DNA of 64,000 nucleotides, taken from the NCBI RefSeq assembly GCF_004193775.1, contig NC_041009.1:46121534-46185533 (forward strand). Direction: 5' to 3'. A program made the translations under genes and the position numbers. The notes beneath the pieces are model-generated. The model saw nothing but the letters and a program-made list of their open reading frames with translations. It was not told where the DNA came from and made no database searches. The stretch's first letter is position 1; each line of letters begins with the position of its first letter. Positions 1-11,526 of the stretch are shown here, one piece after another. The stretch comes from Glycine soja. Lineage: Eukaryota > Streptophyta > Magnoliopsida > Fabales > Fabaceae.

Positions 1-281
1 CATGCATGCTATCACAAAAAAGCATGCCATCTAAACAATTCATACAAAACTAAATATATCTGTTTTTCATTTGTAGGGCAGGTTCTATATACTATGATTA
101 AACAATTATAACACAACCAGAAACTTCATTTTTCTGACGCAACTCCTACAATGCTTCACAATCAAAAGATGCAAATTATATATATACAGCTTCAAATTCA
201 GTGATTCACATTGGCAATACTCCCAAATTGCGACACAAAGAAAGAGAAATTTGTAGAAAGATACAGCTATTATAGTTATAC

Positions 282-1387
282 CAGACTGTTTCCAACCCAA
301 CTCCACCATAGGATCCAAACCTTGCTCTTCTATGCTCTGTACCAGCGTCTTCCAAAGTTGATGACTCCTTGACGCAAGATCCCACGTAGCACTCCCAGGG
401 GTTTTGTTTACCATCCACAGATGTCCCTGCCCTAGAAACAACCAGCTCAAATTTCAAAACAAAGGGGAAGAGACCCAACAGTTAATCAAAATTCAGCATA
501 AAACTCCATTTTCTAATTCTGCAATACAAAAGAAAAAGAATTGAAATCTCACACTTTGGCCCCCCGCCCCCAGATGAATGCAAATGACTTATAGCATGTT
601 TGGATTTTCGATGCCATTAAAATCATGGTGATTATCTCAAAATCACGGTGTTAAAATGATTTTTCCAAAGCAATAATGTGTTGCTTCACATTCACCGTGA
701 AATTAAAATTGATTTTGGCTCACCTTACCACCACCCTAAACATGCAATTATGCATGTTGAGGAATTGATTCTATAGGTCCAAAACCGATTTTGAGTTGAA
801 GCAACATTAAGTGCATTTTGCTTCGAATGAAATATTTTATACTGTATTTTACTACTAACTTGTATTCAGAATATAAGGATACAAGCATAAATCACTTTTT
901 TTTAAAAATCAATTTTGCTAGCCCTCACCCAAACATGGTGGAAAAATTGGTAAATCCAACATTTTTATATCAAACAATATGTGTACGCGTGGTGGAGAAC
1001 AAATGTGCGTGCGAGCATGTGTCTATTACAGTTTTTCTTTTCTTTTCCCAAAGAGAAAAAAAAAAAAAAGACGATCATTGTATTTTTTTTATATATAGTG
1101 ATACCTGCGCCAGTGGCACCGGAACAAGGGACAGCCTTATCGACTACGGCGACAGAAAGGTCGGAAGAAACGAGGAAGTGGCGAGCGATGGTTAAGCCAA
1201 TGACGCCAGCGCCAACTACGACGACGTCGTATGCTTGAGACGAAGAAGAACAAGAAACGGAGAACCGACCCTTACTGGTTGGGGTTTTGTTTTTCCAGGA
1301 ATAAGCACATGGGTGAGTGGAAGAAAGGGTGCTGTTGTGCTTGGAAATAAGGTTCGGGTTCGGGAGCAATGTAGAGAGGGAAGCCAT
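282..1387 (-). CDS. FAD-dependent oxidoreductase (DAO family), 5' part, cut by window edge
   Basis: Two exons are visible: 1387-1105 and 431-282. Both splice borders keep phase (phase 1 each); the rest of the gene lies left of the window. The first in-frame ATG is at 1387. Residues 1 to about 50 are Ser/Thr-rich with few acids, like a plastid transit peptide. Then comes a Rossmann FAD-binding motif (VVVVGAGVIGL) and the conserved SGATGAGQG stretch, which is built exactly across the exon 1/2 junction. This arrangement matches the plant D-amino-acid-oxidase-like flavoproteins (Arabidopsis At5g48440 type, from memory). Substrate unknown. The gene starts only about 400 bp past the PARN-like stop on the same strand, so its promoter is short. 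A MITE-like repeat sits in intron 1. Confidence 0.85.
593..940. repeat. MITE-like repeat in intron 1 of the oxidoreductase gene
   Basis: The left end reads GCATGTTTGGATTTTC and the right end, reverse-complemented, reads CACCATGTTTGGGTGAGG. These are related terminal inverted ends around an AT-rich body of about 350 bp with no coding capacity. Such CATGTTTGG-ended elements are common in legume introns. Target duplication not established. Confidence 0.4.
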
Positions 1388-1487
1388 CGTGCTGGAGCTC
1401 TTCAATAGAATAGAACTTTGTTGTTTTTGGTTTCGGGTTTTTTGGCTGCTGCTTCGACCAAAGATTTTTTCTGAGGTTAATATCGTC

Positions 1488-1781
1488 AAATTAGTGATTA
1501 TCACATGATTAACAGAGCAATAGTTATGTGATTATTAATTAAGTGATTGAATATAATTACAAGAATAATTAATGTAAGAGCTCGGTCTGCCTATCATGCC
1601 AATCAAGCTGGGCCAAACACTCGTTTTTTTACCTTTATTTAAAAGTTCTGTTCAATTCTAATTACAAACTGGTCCATCGACCCTTAGAATAAACTCAAAT
1701 TAACAACAAAGTTAATTACACTGGTCCATCTTGCTCAATGAATGATAGAACTAACATTTCAATAATTGGTTCATGACAACA
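1488..1781. other. Short spacer between PARN-like 3' end and oxidoreductase 5' end
   Basis: Roughly 300 bp of AT-rich sequence that must hold the 3' UTR of the upstream gene and the promoter of the downstream one. I see no ORF or repeat in it. Confidence 0.5.
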
Positions 1782-4700
1782 TTAAAGATCATCCAAGTTA
1801 ATTACATTGTCATTATACCAATGAATCTCAGAAGATTTTCTCTCACAATTACTCTCAATATCACAGCAAGAACTTTCCAAGGCTCTTTCTAATGATTCTG
1901 CAAGATCCATCTCCCACAAACCTAACCTACATATTGTGTTGTAGGTCTCATAACTGGTTACCCTCATGCCATCTGACACTAACTCCTTTAAGTCTCCTCT
2001 TATTTCTTCACTATTCAATATGTCTAGAAATCTTTTTGATACCCCAGATTGCCAGAAAACAACAATGGCACAACTCTTGTCCACCAATTTAACATCAAAC
2101 TCTCGTGAAAAGATATCATGGGAAGAACGAAGTAAACTCTTCAGCATGCCAGCTGTGATACCAATTTTGAATCCCCATAAGAAAACCAAATGCTCACAAC
2201 TGACTTTTTTTGTATTATTGGTCCACATGCCGACATCCCCACCATTAAATGAATCTTGGATAGGGGTTGAGAATGGATGGAATACATTGGTGAAGTCTTC
2301 AAGCTCGGGGGCCAAATGCTTGTTGCCAGATTCAGTAACATTTGGGGAAATTTTCAATATAGAGCAAAGCTTCATAAATAAATAGGATAGCCTTAATGCA
2401 GTAAGTCCGTGAATCTTGCCTTCTTTTACTGTAGCTGTATAAACGAACAAATAAAAATAATAATAATAAGACTTACCGATCGTGAAAATAAAACTATTCT
2501 TTTTTCTACTTTTTTCTTTAAAGTAATTCTTAAAGGAATTAAAACAAAACTCAGCAAGTTTGCAAATATTGACAAGCTAAGCATGCAGGTTGTAAAAGAC
2601 TGCTCATAAAGGCTTTAGCGCTTTGCACATAATTAACAAGACAAATATGAAACCATCCAATAAGCATGATTTTTAATTTTACACGAGACTAAAAGGTTGT
2701 GGACATCAAGAAGTAGTGACTGACCTTGGTCAGGAATTTCCAAATCAACTGGTGCAAAAAAATGATTATTCAAGTAGGATATAGCACTCGGAATGTTGGT
2801 CACTTTTCTCATGGTTCCATGTTTCTTCATCAAATAATTTATGTCAAGCACCTCAGGGAAAACCGAGCACAAGGAGCTCACAAATTCATCTATCTCAGGC
2901 GGAAGTGGAGCAATGAATTTTGAATGAATTAGTGTACAATCTGCATAAGTCAATGAAAAGTTAATAAAACGAAGAAAGTAGACCAGATCAGTACTAGAAC
3001 CAAGTTGAGAAATTTCCATTTAAGATATACACCATTAAGGCAATTGTGGGAGATAACAGGTTTCTGTGAAGCAGAAATCAAATCGATCACCTCTCGGAAT
3101 CCACGAATTTTCTTGCTTTCCTCCTCTTCAAGATTTCGAAGCTCTCTCTGTGCAGTGTAAACCCACAATTATTTCCAAAGAAAAAAAGTTAGAAGGAGCA
3201 AGCAAAAACGAGTAGAAATTTCTCATTACCTCCAATAAATCCTTATCTTCTTTAGAATTTGCCAAAACAATTCGTACTGCATGAATGGTCCCACTCTTAG
3301 TAGGGATTGGCAAAGGAAGAAGATCATCTGAGTAGTCTAACACCATCTACAAACAGACAATCAAGAAACAAAAGGAAAAATGGAAAATGATTCGTTTAAG
3401 TCATATATCAATAGCGAGGTGATCAAGGTTGTATCATTCAAATTGGACTATTGGAACACTTAAAATTTCATTAGTGCATTATACCTCCAGAATAAGTTGC
3501 ACTTGACGTTCACTGCAAACATCTACAGTCATGCAAGGTCTTGATCTGAACTGTTCATTGCCCAGGACAATATTCCTAAGGGAGTTGACAAGTTCTTCTG
3601 CACAAAATGAGGGTTAAAGAATAAAACAAAGACACAAGAAAAACCATTTTGTACAAAGAATATGCTAAAGATTTTCTTACCATCTCTGCTTTTGTTTGTG
3701 TCGGAGCTTTTACATGACTCTCTCCAATATTTAACCTTTGATCTAATCCTCTCAACAAACACTGTATCAGCAACAGTAGAGGGTGAAGAAGATTTCATCA
3801 CACGAAGAGAAGGGAGAGCAGTCCCAAGACGAATTCTAGCTGCTGACTCTTGTGCTCTGGATAGATATGATATGCCTGTCATACAAATACAAATTAACAA
3901 CAATCATAGGTCATTGAAAAAAAGGCAACCTAGTGCATGTACTAGCACCCATGACCCACCAACACCAAAGAAGGTACAGAGAGGGTAAATGTACTCAATC
4001 TTAGCCCCATGAGAGGATTTGAAGCCATGACCTCTAAGCTACAAAGAAGCAACTTTATTGTTGCTGCCAAGGCTCATTAGGATATCAAAATAAGGGATTT
4101 GGATTCCCTGCAGCAAGGAAATTTGACACATTCACAAAGTCAATCAATCAAAACCTTTAGATGAAGATCATAGGGTTTGGTAAACAAAAACTTATGCACA
4201 TCCAAGATTTGAACTGTCTGTCTGATACTCTGATCTCCATCCAACAGTGCCGATTCATGACTATGTGAATGTGTAAATGCATGAAATTTGGATCCCAAAA
4301 ATAAGTAACAGAATCATAGATCCTCAATGCTGACAAAAAAAAAACAAATCATAGATCCTCAATTTACATGTCATAGCATAAGCTTTCTTTCTTCTGGATT
4401 TACAAACTTACATAGATCCTAGATATACACATTCTGGTAAGCAGTTGAAGGGTCCATCTCCTTCAGGTAACTAACAATCACCATGACCAAAACCCTACTT
4501 ACTCATTCATTCACCTTGTCCAAACACTTGCACCAGAAAAAAAAAAACGAAGAAAGAAAATTCCAATTTAGTTTTAGTTGTCTACACAAGCAACTTAAGT
4601 AGCATCTTCATTAACATGCACCCCATTTAGATGAACTTCTCCATTAGTACTTATAGTTATAGGAGAAGAAAATAAAATGGAAAAATGAAATAGGCTTCTC

Positions 4701-5995
4701 CCATAAGCTAAATTTAGAAGCTTATGCATAAGTTAATAAGCTCTCTCGTATTAGATTCTCAAAAAGCTGATGTTAACTTGCGAAAGAAGCTTCTTTCATT
4801 TTTTTTTTCTCCTGCAAGTGTTTATGATTTTTTTTTATCTAAACAGGAACACAACCACAGATCCAAACTCCTAGTGATTATAACTATTTTAAAACCATTT
4901 CGTAGGCCCATTAAGAGCCCAAAAAAAAGAGAAGAAAAGCTCACCATTGTAGACGCAAGCATTGAAATCAAACCCCTGGCGAGCCATGGAGGCAAGTAGC
5001 GAAGTCTGGCACGAAAAGCTGTAAGTGGGCATCCCCATCTTCATTTCATCTCTTGGAAACAACATGAAATTATACCTGCACACCAACACATTTTCTTAAT
5101 ATATATTTTTAAAAAGAGTAATCTTAAAATTTAGGTGTAGGCCAAACTCAACCCCTCTTGTATATACTCTAGTTTGGACATATCACTAATTGAAGTGAGA
5201 ACTCCGACAGGTTTTTTTTTTTTTAATTGACAAATATTAGTTGTTAATTTGTTAGTTTTTGTTAGTGAAGAATTCGAACCACTTCTCCCTTCAACTAACA
5301 AACCAACTTAAAGGGTGTTTGAGTTGAAAGAAAGCAGAAAAGAAGAGAAATAAAAAAAAAATAGTTAGAACCCACACTTTTAAGATGTGTCCGTTTGTGG
5401 AGAAAAAAAAAGTGAAAATTAAGAGAAATGAACTGTAAATTGACGTTGGACTCACACCTTAGCATTCTACTTTAATCCAAAACTTTCGCTTCAATTCACT
5501 TTCTTTCCTCTCCACCGAACGGAGCATACAGTCTATTCTAATTCGCAAATTTGATCTTAATTCACTTTCATTTATTTTCACTCTAACGACCGGACTCTAA
5601 GTAACCTAGTATTTTCCAAAAATGAAATAATAACAAAAAAGAGAAGGGTGGGTGTTGGGAGAGAGAGGCACTGACGGGTGAGCGAGGAGTTTGTCGGAGC
5701 GGGAGACGGAGAAGGGGCAGACGGCGAAGTGGAGGAGCTGGAATCTCTGGGCGGCGCGGCGGGCCTTGGAGTAGGCAGTCTGGGCGGTGTCGAAGGGTAG
5801 AGGGCGGAGCCACGACGGCGCGGAGGGAGAGCCCGTTTTTCCCATGGAAATGGCGACAAAGTCGGAGTTGGAGATGTGCGTCTTTATCTCTTGCAGGGAC
5901 TCTTGGAAGTTGGAGGTTGTCACCTGCTTCACCCTCCATTTCGAGGAGGAGGACGTGCAGAGGGAACGACTCCGCAACTCAAACACCCAAGCCAT
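1782..5995 (-). CDS. PARN: PARN-like poly(A) ribonuclease family protein (CAF1 domain), probably inactive
   Basis: Eight exons: 5995-5676, 5075-4945, 3875-3681, 3597-3485, 3346-3230, 3147-3033, 2940-2725 and 2434-1782. All borders are GT-AG, all phases agree, and the sum is 1860 nt, a 619-aa protein. The start is the ATG at 5995. Family evidence: an N-terminal stretch SNFQESLQEIKTHI followed by SDFVAISMGKTG, a YNFMLFPRD segment after exon 1, and HNCLNDCTLIHSKFIAPLP across exons 6/7, all typical of PARN relatives. PARN enzymes trim poly(A) tails with four acidic (DEDD) residues. Here the first two positions (usually D.E before TG) are S and G, the third (NDC) is kept, and the last (usually YD) is YE. 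This suggests a structural or regulatory role. Closest in my memory to Arabidopsis At3g25430 rather than AHG2. Intron 2 carries an Au-like SINE. Confidence 0.9.
3917..4082 (-). mobile_element. Au-like SINE (tRNA-derived) in PARN-like intron 2
   Basis: Read on the minus strand it begins with a GAGCCTTGGC..AAC..TAAAGTTGCT head, passes a box-B-like GGCTTCAAATCC after GAGGTCAT, and ends GTGCTAGTACATGCACTAGG then TTGCC and a T run. Head, box B and GCAC..GGTTGCC-Tn tail occur in the order I remember for the plant Au SINE. It is diverged (about 165 bp) and no target duplication was resolved. Confidence 0.6.
5305..5575. repeat. Diverged MITE-like sequence in PARN-like intron 1
   Basis: A stretch starting AAAGGGTGTTTGAGTTG, with internal GTGTCCGTTTGTGGAG and a facing CTCCACCGAACGGAGC, resembles degraded terminal ends of small non-coding transposons. 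No ORF. Weak evidence. Confidence 0.25.
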
Positions 5996-6100
5996 AACAT
6001 AGCATCACTACGCCGTCTCTGTTTCGCCTTTTTCCCTTTAACACCTGCAGTACTCGCCCGGGTCGGATCCCAACTAAATATTTTTATCTATAATACATAA

Positions 6101-6803
6101 TTACAACAAGTAAATTAAGAAATCGTTATTAAATTTAGAAAATATTCACACTTAATATTAAAACCAAACAATCATAATATTGATTTGTAAAAATTTAAGT
6201 TATAAATAAATATTATAAAGATAATCATCCAATATAATAATTTTTAAAATTGATATTTTAATCGTTTAATAAAAAATTTAATTAAACTTTGACATCATAT
6301 GACAATATAATTTAAGACTTATCAACAAAATATATTAAAACTAATTAGCTTATAAATATTAATATTATAAATTTTAAAAAAATACAAATAGATGATATAT
6401 TTAATCTTATCGTCATAATTAACTATCTAGATTATCAAAAACAATAATTAAACTACTAATAAAAGATTAATCACAAATAAAGGGATTAGATTTAGGATTC
6501 CACTCCACTACTCTATGCCTATGTTACTATTTTTAGAATCTTAGTCACAAAATTTTTAAAAAAATGCATAGTTATTTTTTCACAAAAAATTATATATAAT
6601 ATATTATTTTCTTATGTAACATGTTATAATTATAATTAATCACCAAAAATATATTATAATTATAATTATATATATGTGACATGTGTGAGGTGGGTGCAAG
6701 ATGGATTCTACAATATCTGTAATCGCACTTATATCCATGTAAATTTATGAGTAAATATTCGATCTCATATCCAACTCCAATATCTGAATAATTATCCTTC
6801 CAT
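6101..6803. other. AT-rich intergenic spacer
   Basis: Upstream flank of the PARN-like gene. Very AT-rich with short A/T runs; I see no ORF, RNA gene or clear repeat. Confidence 0.6.
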
Positions 6804-7077
6804 AGTCAGATCTCGCTTGGAGCCTTGTGAATCCATGCTAGTTTGCAACTTACACTCCCTTGAGAATAGCCCAAATCTTTGCATCCACCACATAGCAAAA
6901 CTGCAACCCATGGATTCACCAAATCTCTGCATCCTTTGAGAATAGTCCAAATCTTTGCATCCTTTGAAAATAGTCCAAATCTTTGCTATGTGGTGGATGC
7001 AAAGATTTGGATTATTCTCAAAGGAGTGAAAGTTGCAAACCAACATGGATTCACAAGGCTCCAAGTGGAATCTGACT
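6804..7077. repeat. Large imperfect inverted repeat (about 96-nt arms, 82-nt loop)
   Basis: Arm 6804-6899 is the near reverse complement of 6982-7077. Shared landmarks are TTGGAGCCTTGTGAATCCAT and CAAATCTTTGCATCCACCAC. The loop holds further copies of a CTTTGAGAATAGTCCAAATC unit of about 28 bp. The right arm is continuous with the LINE RNase H fragment, so the left arm is an inverted copy of that element. Confidence 0.8.
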
Positions 7078-7396
7078 CTCTGGAGGTAGTTTCTATTATT
7101 AATGGAGTTTCGGCAACTTCAAATTCTAACAAGTCTTTGTTGGAGGACATCTGGAGGTGCTAGGATGCTTTTGAAAGCATTCATTTTCAGCATATTCTTC
7201 TTGGTGCAAATAATATAGCATATGGCATCGCAAAGTTTGGTTTATCTCTTTGTAATAGTTTCCAACTTTTTACTAATATTCCTTCTTTTAGTTCTAACTT
7301 TCTGAAGGAAGATCATGTTTGTATTCAGTATGCTCTTTTGAGTTAATTGATTCTTACGTGGGCTTTGCCCGCACTCATTCACCAAAAAAAAAAATA
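6982..7396 (+). mobile_element. 5'-truncated LINE fragment with RNase H-like (RVT_3) remnant and A-tail
   Basis: The plus strand encodes VESDSLEVVSIINGVS and, after an in-frame stop, HFQHILLGANNIAYGIAKFG. These match the C-terminal RNase H-like domain found in plant non-LTR elements (conserved ESDS and the helix ending ..A..LAK). It is followed by a TTACGTGGGCTTTGCCCGCA tail and a run of about 11 A at 7384. No full reverse transcriptase remains, so this is a dead 3' piece. Confidence 0.7.
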
Positions 7397-8778
7397 TTTT
7401 TAAAGGATTTTATCTAACCATTTACTTTAACTTGAGGATTTGTCTCTCACACGACATATATGCACATATGTATGTAGAATTAAGCACAGTCGCAGGATTT
7501 GTATTTAAGGGAGTCAACACAAAATGCCTCATCACAAAATGACTAATAGATAATTGGGGATTGTGCAATTTGAAAGGCGATGGCCATGGAGAAATCTCTC
7601 TTTCAGGGACAAATCCAAAAGTTTATTAAAGGGGCTGAATTTTTGTTCTCATTTTATAATGAAAAAAAGGTAACACAATCATTCCATCAAAGTACATCAT
7701 GGATAGTGTTAATTTTGTTGACTTTAAAAAAAATAAACTGTAATTTATGATTAAATGATAATATAAATTAGTACATAGACATTAAATTTTTTTATAATTA
7801 TATAAATATCATTTGCTAAAGACTCTCCTTGTTATAATTCATTCTAATTTCTTGTTTCAAGCTTTGGAAGACAATGATGATCTTATGAATGCCATAACAA
7901 TCTAATAAAATTCACACTAAAGATCTTACAATCAAAAAAACAATTATGATATATATTAATAATTGAAAAGTCATCAAATCCTATAATAATGAGGCATAAT
8001 TAATATATATACATATAACAATATATTATAATCTAATAATAATATGATATTTATATATTGTTTATTTTTATATATAGAAAAGATAACTTATGTTCACAAT
8101 GGCAAAAACAAAAAAAAATTATTGTGAGAGCTTTGAATCCTTATCATTAAATTAAGGTAGGATTTTAAATTCTTTTATAAATTTTATGATTTATAATTTT
8201 TTTTATTGGTGGAAATAGAAAATTATGTTAGAAAATTTACAATAACTCACGAAAAATCTGTGATTTATAATATTTTTTCATGATCAATATTGTTTACTAT
8301 CATTTCTAATTAAATTATTGTAAACAATTGATTGAGATAAAAAAAAAAAAACTTTACGTAGTAAATCAATGTAATTTTAAACACCACAAGACCATATGAA
8401 GTTATTTTCTTTTTCTTTTACTGAGATAGACCATATGAAGTTATACAATTACACAATTATACTAAATAACTAAACAAACCATCTTGAGGGAGGGGAGCTG
8501 AGATCCCTGGTTGCCCCTCCTACATTCGTCCCCTTTCTCTTTCCCTTTATTATGTTTGAGGTGTCTCTTCCTTACTTATCTTCTATCATTTTGTCATTGT
8601 GTTTCTCGGTCTAGAAGAAAAAAGGAGGCAAAAGTAATCATTTTAGGAATTAGAAAATGGTTGCATTTTTTATTCAAGAAAAGAAAAAAGGCCATGAATA
8701 TCATTCTCCAAAGACAAAGTTATTAATTAAAGATAAAGAAACACACCTTTTATTTCAAGAAGTTGGACGCTTTATTAT
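7397..8778. other. AT-rich intergenic spacer
   Basis: About 1.4 kb of A/T-rich DNA between the LINE fragment and the resistance-gene relic. I see no gene, RNA gene or well-defined repeat. Confidence 0.6.
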
Positions 8779-11526
8779 TTAACTCTTTGAAAGATGACTT
8801 CTATTGATTATATACAACGGTTTGATGAGATCATACTTGCTCCACATACGTACAAGGTATGCATGTTGGATTATCCAATGGTCTTGTCCTCCATTGGGAG
8901 CAAGGTGCCGCTCAAATTCAAATGGCATGTACTTAATATTGAGAACTTCAAGTTTTCTCCAAGTGTTGATTTCCAAAGTGTACTGTTTTGAGTTGGGAGA
9001 GGCTTCTTAAATCAAAATATTCCAAGGAACATAGTGCTCCTCTGTCGATAAGGATGGAATTCAAATTAAGCAAAGATATGAGTTGAAGTTTCTTTAGTTT
9101 CTGAAACCCTCCACATTGGAAATGCAAAGTTTCACCTTCATAGGCATTGTCTCTCAAAGAGAGGAACATCAACCTTGGCATATCTTTAAGTGATAATTCC
9201 AATGGATCATTAGTCAACTAGGAGCAAATCAAATACAGTTGCACAAGATTTTGGAGCTGTGGATTCCAATTTGGCAACCTTAATTTTTAATTTTGCATAC
9301 AAGACAAGATTTCTAAATGTAGGCATAGGGGACGTAATGTGCAAGTCAATTACTTCACTTCCACCAGTTGTAGCAATACCTAGTACCTCCAAGAGTTGCA
9401 TGTTATTTATTAAGGAACATAGGGTCTTTTCGTGCTTTGCCCTAAAATCCAGCACTGCCAGTTCCCTTAACTGCTTTAGCTTAACTAACTCTCTAATCAC
9501 CACTCCATCATCATCGACTCTCAATGAGGGTTTATTTTGTAGGAATGTCATGCCTCCAAGACTAACTATGGAAGATATTTTGTCACCTAGACGATGACGT
9601 AGCTTTCTAAGCTTGCTAATCTCCTCGGGCATCTCAGACACGTGTGTTTCTTATATTAAGGGTCTCCAAGTTTTTGAGCTTACCAATGGATTTTGGCAGA
9701 CTCTTTATCCATGTATACCGGAAGCTTAAATACTTCAAGTGGATTAAATTCCCCAAATTTTCAGGAACATAAGGTAATCGTGCAAATTCAAAATCAAGTA
9801 CCTTTAATATCATGTAATTTGTGGGGATTTTCTTTACCAAGTATTCAGATAATTCTTTATTCGTCATAATTAGAATTGACTAAATGTGTGAGCTTTCAAT
9901 ACTTCCACTTAAACCATCGGTTGCAATTACCAGGCGTCAAACGATCCCACTTGACATAGTTTGATCATGCCCACCAATATATTGACAAAACCATGTATCC
10001 TTGACTTTGCTAAGGATCATGTCATGCATTAAGTCATGAACACGACATCTTGTAACTTTGCCATCAATGGTAAATGAAGATACTTGCACCAAACTTCTAC
10101 GGATCAACCCTGATAAATATTGTTTTACAATTTTCCAGTTTCATGTTTGACAAACCCTTCAGCTATCCACTGCCTAATCAATCTATCAAATTTAACTTCA
10201 TAGTCCTCTAGATACATTCTGAAATACAATAAACATGATCTGAGATTCATTGGCAAATCATCATAACTTAAACTTAAAATTTTTGGTATACTATTTAACT
10301 CAGAATTCCTCTCCAACTCTTAAGTTAGATTTTGACTAAAAAGTCTCCATTCAGGTGCACTTTCATCTTTTTTAGAGAAAAGACCACCAATGGCCACAAT
10401 TGCTAGAGGTAAACCTTTAAACTTTCTAACAATTTCAAGTGCTGTATCTTTAAGCTCTTCTGGACAACGTCCATTGTAACTATACTAAAATGCCTTCTTA
10501 CAAAACAATTTGAAAGATTCTTCTTCACTTAAAGGTTCTTCTAGCTTAAGCACCTCAACGAATGAATATTTCTTACAAAATTCCACAACCTTCTCATCCC
10601 TGGTTGTAATCAATATCCTACTTCCATTTTTATCATAAACTACAGCAGATTCAATGTGATCACAAAATGTTTCATTCTAGACGTCATCAAACAAGACAAC
10701 ATACCAAGCGGTTTTTTACTTTCTTCTGTGAATAACCTTTGATCCATAGTAGAAACATCCTTAGGAGGGTCCTCCGTTTTTTCTTTGCAAAGATTGTTCG
10801 TAATATCCCTCAACAACTCTTGTACAGTGTAGGATTGAGACATTGTGATCAATGCATGACACTCAAAGTCATTATGGACCTGGTCAAAAACTTGCTTGGA
10901 AAGAGTGGTTTTTCCCACCCTTAGAATTCCTACCACAGAGATGACACTGGGTTCTTTTCTTCCCTTTCTCAACCTATATCTTGGGTCGTCAAGGTCCACA
11001 ATCTGATCTTCCTCAATAAAGAAAGGATCCATTCGAAGTTTCAGCCATGTGACATTTTGATTTCCTCTAGAATTGTTTGTTCTTTTTTCTGAAGGAAAAT
11101 AACTTCGGAAACCATCTCTTTCAACACGAACAAGTGATTTAGCATCCTGAATCTTATATGCTATCTAAAGCTGAAGGATCTAAGTTTTGATGAAGTCAAC
11201 AGCCTCACAGAGTAAAGCTGCGCATCGAGGATCATCTTCAGGTTGCTTTTCCTCACTAAAGATCATCATATATTCATCGATGACATCTTCCATGCGAAAA
11301 GCTGCTTCTCTCAGCTGCATCACCCATTTTGTTTATTCTATCACGCTTCCCATCATCTTCTTCTGCTTCAGCTACTTTATCTGCATCATTGATGAAATCT
11401 TGAAAAACTGTCTGGTTCATCTTTAGTGTCCTCAACTTCTTTCTCTAGACCTCTCAGCATTTGGATTACTTCCAGAAATTTTGGAAGCGCATGCTAACCA
11501 GCCAAGGACACTGCAGTTTCTGTCAT
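8779..11526 (-). pseudogene. CC-NBS-LRR (RPM1-like) disease-resistance pseudogene
   Basis: Read from 11526 leftwards, the order of a CNL immune receptor is complete: coiled-coil start (MTETAVSLAG), EDVIDEY region, P-loop GILRVGKTTL, VVLFDDV (kinase 2), RILITTRDEK (RNBS-B), GLPLAIVAIGG, SYDDLP/RQWIAEGF (RNBS-D area), VHDLMHDM (MHD-type), then LRRs and an intact-looking C terminus. It is broken by stops at 11494, 11180, 11165, 10677, 10485, 10320, 9937, 9880 and 9218 (left coordinate of each codon), by frameshifts in the CC domain and near 9640, 9280 and 8955, and by a small deletion near 10130. The P-loop has LR where GG is usual. No intron is apparent, as usual for this class. Intact relatives recognise pathogen effectors; this copy cannot make the full protein. 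Confidence 0.93.

Noticed and set aside
965..1504. Longer N terminus for the FAD oxidoreductase from 1504
   Set aside because: No in-frame ATG upstream of 1387; the added part is leader sequence.
5583..5939. Alternative open frames over PARN-like exon 1
   Set aside because: Out of frame with the conserved PARN segments; GC-rich shadow frames.
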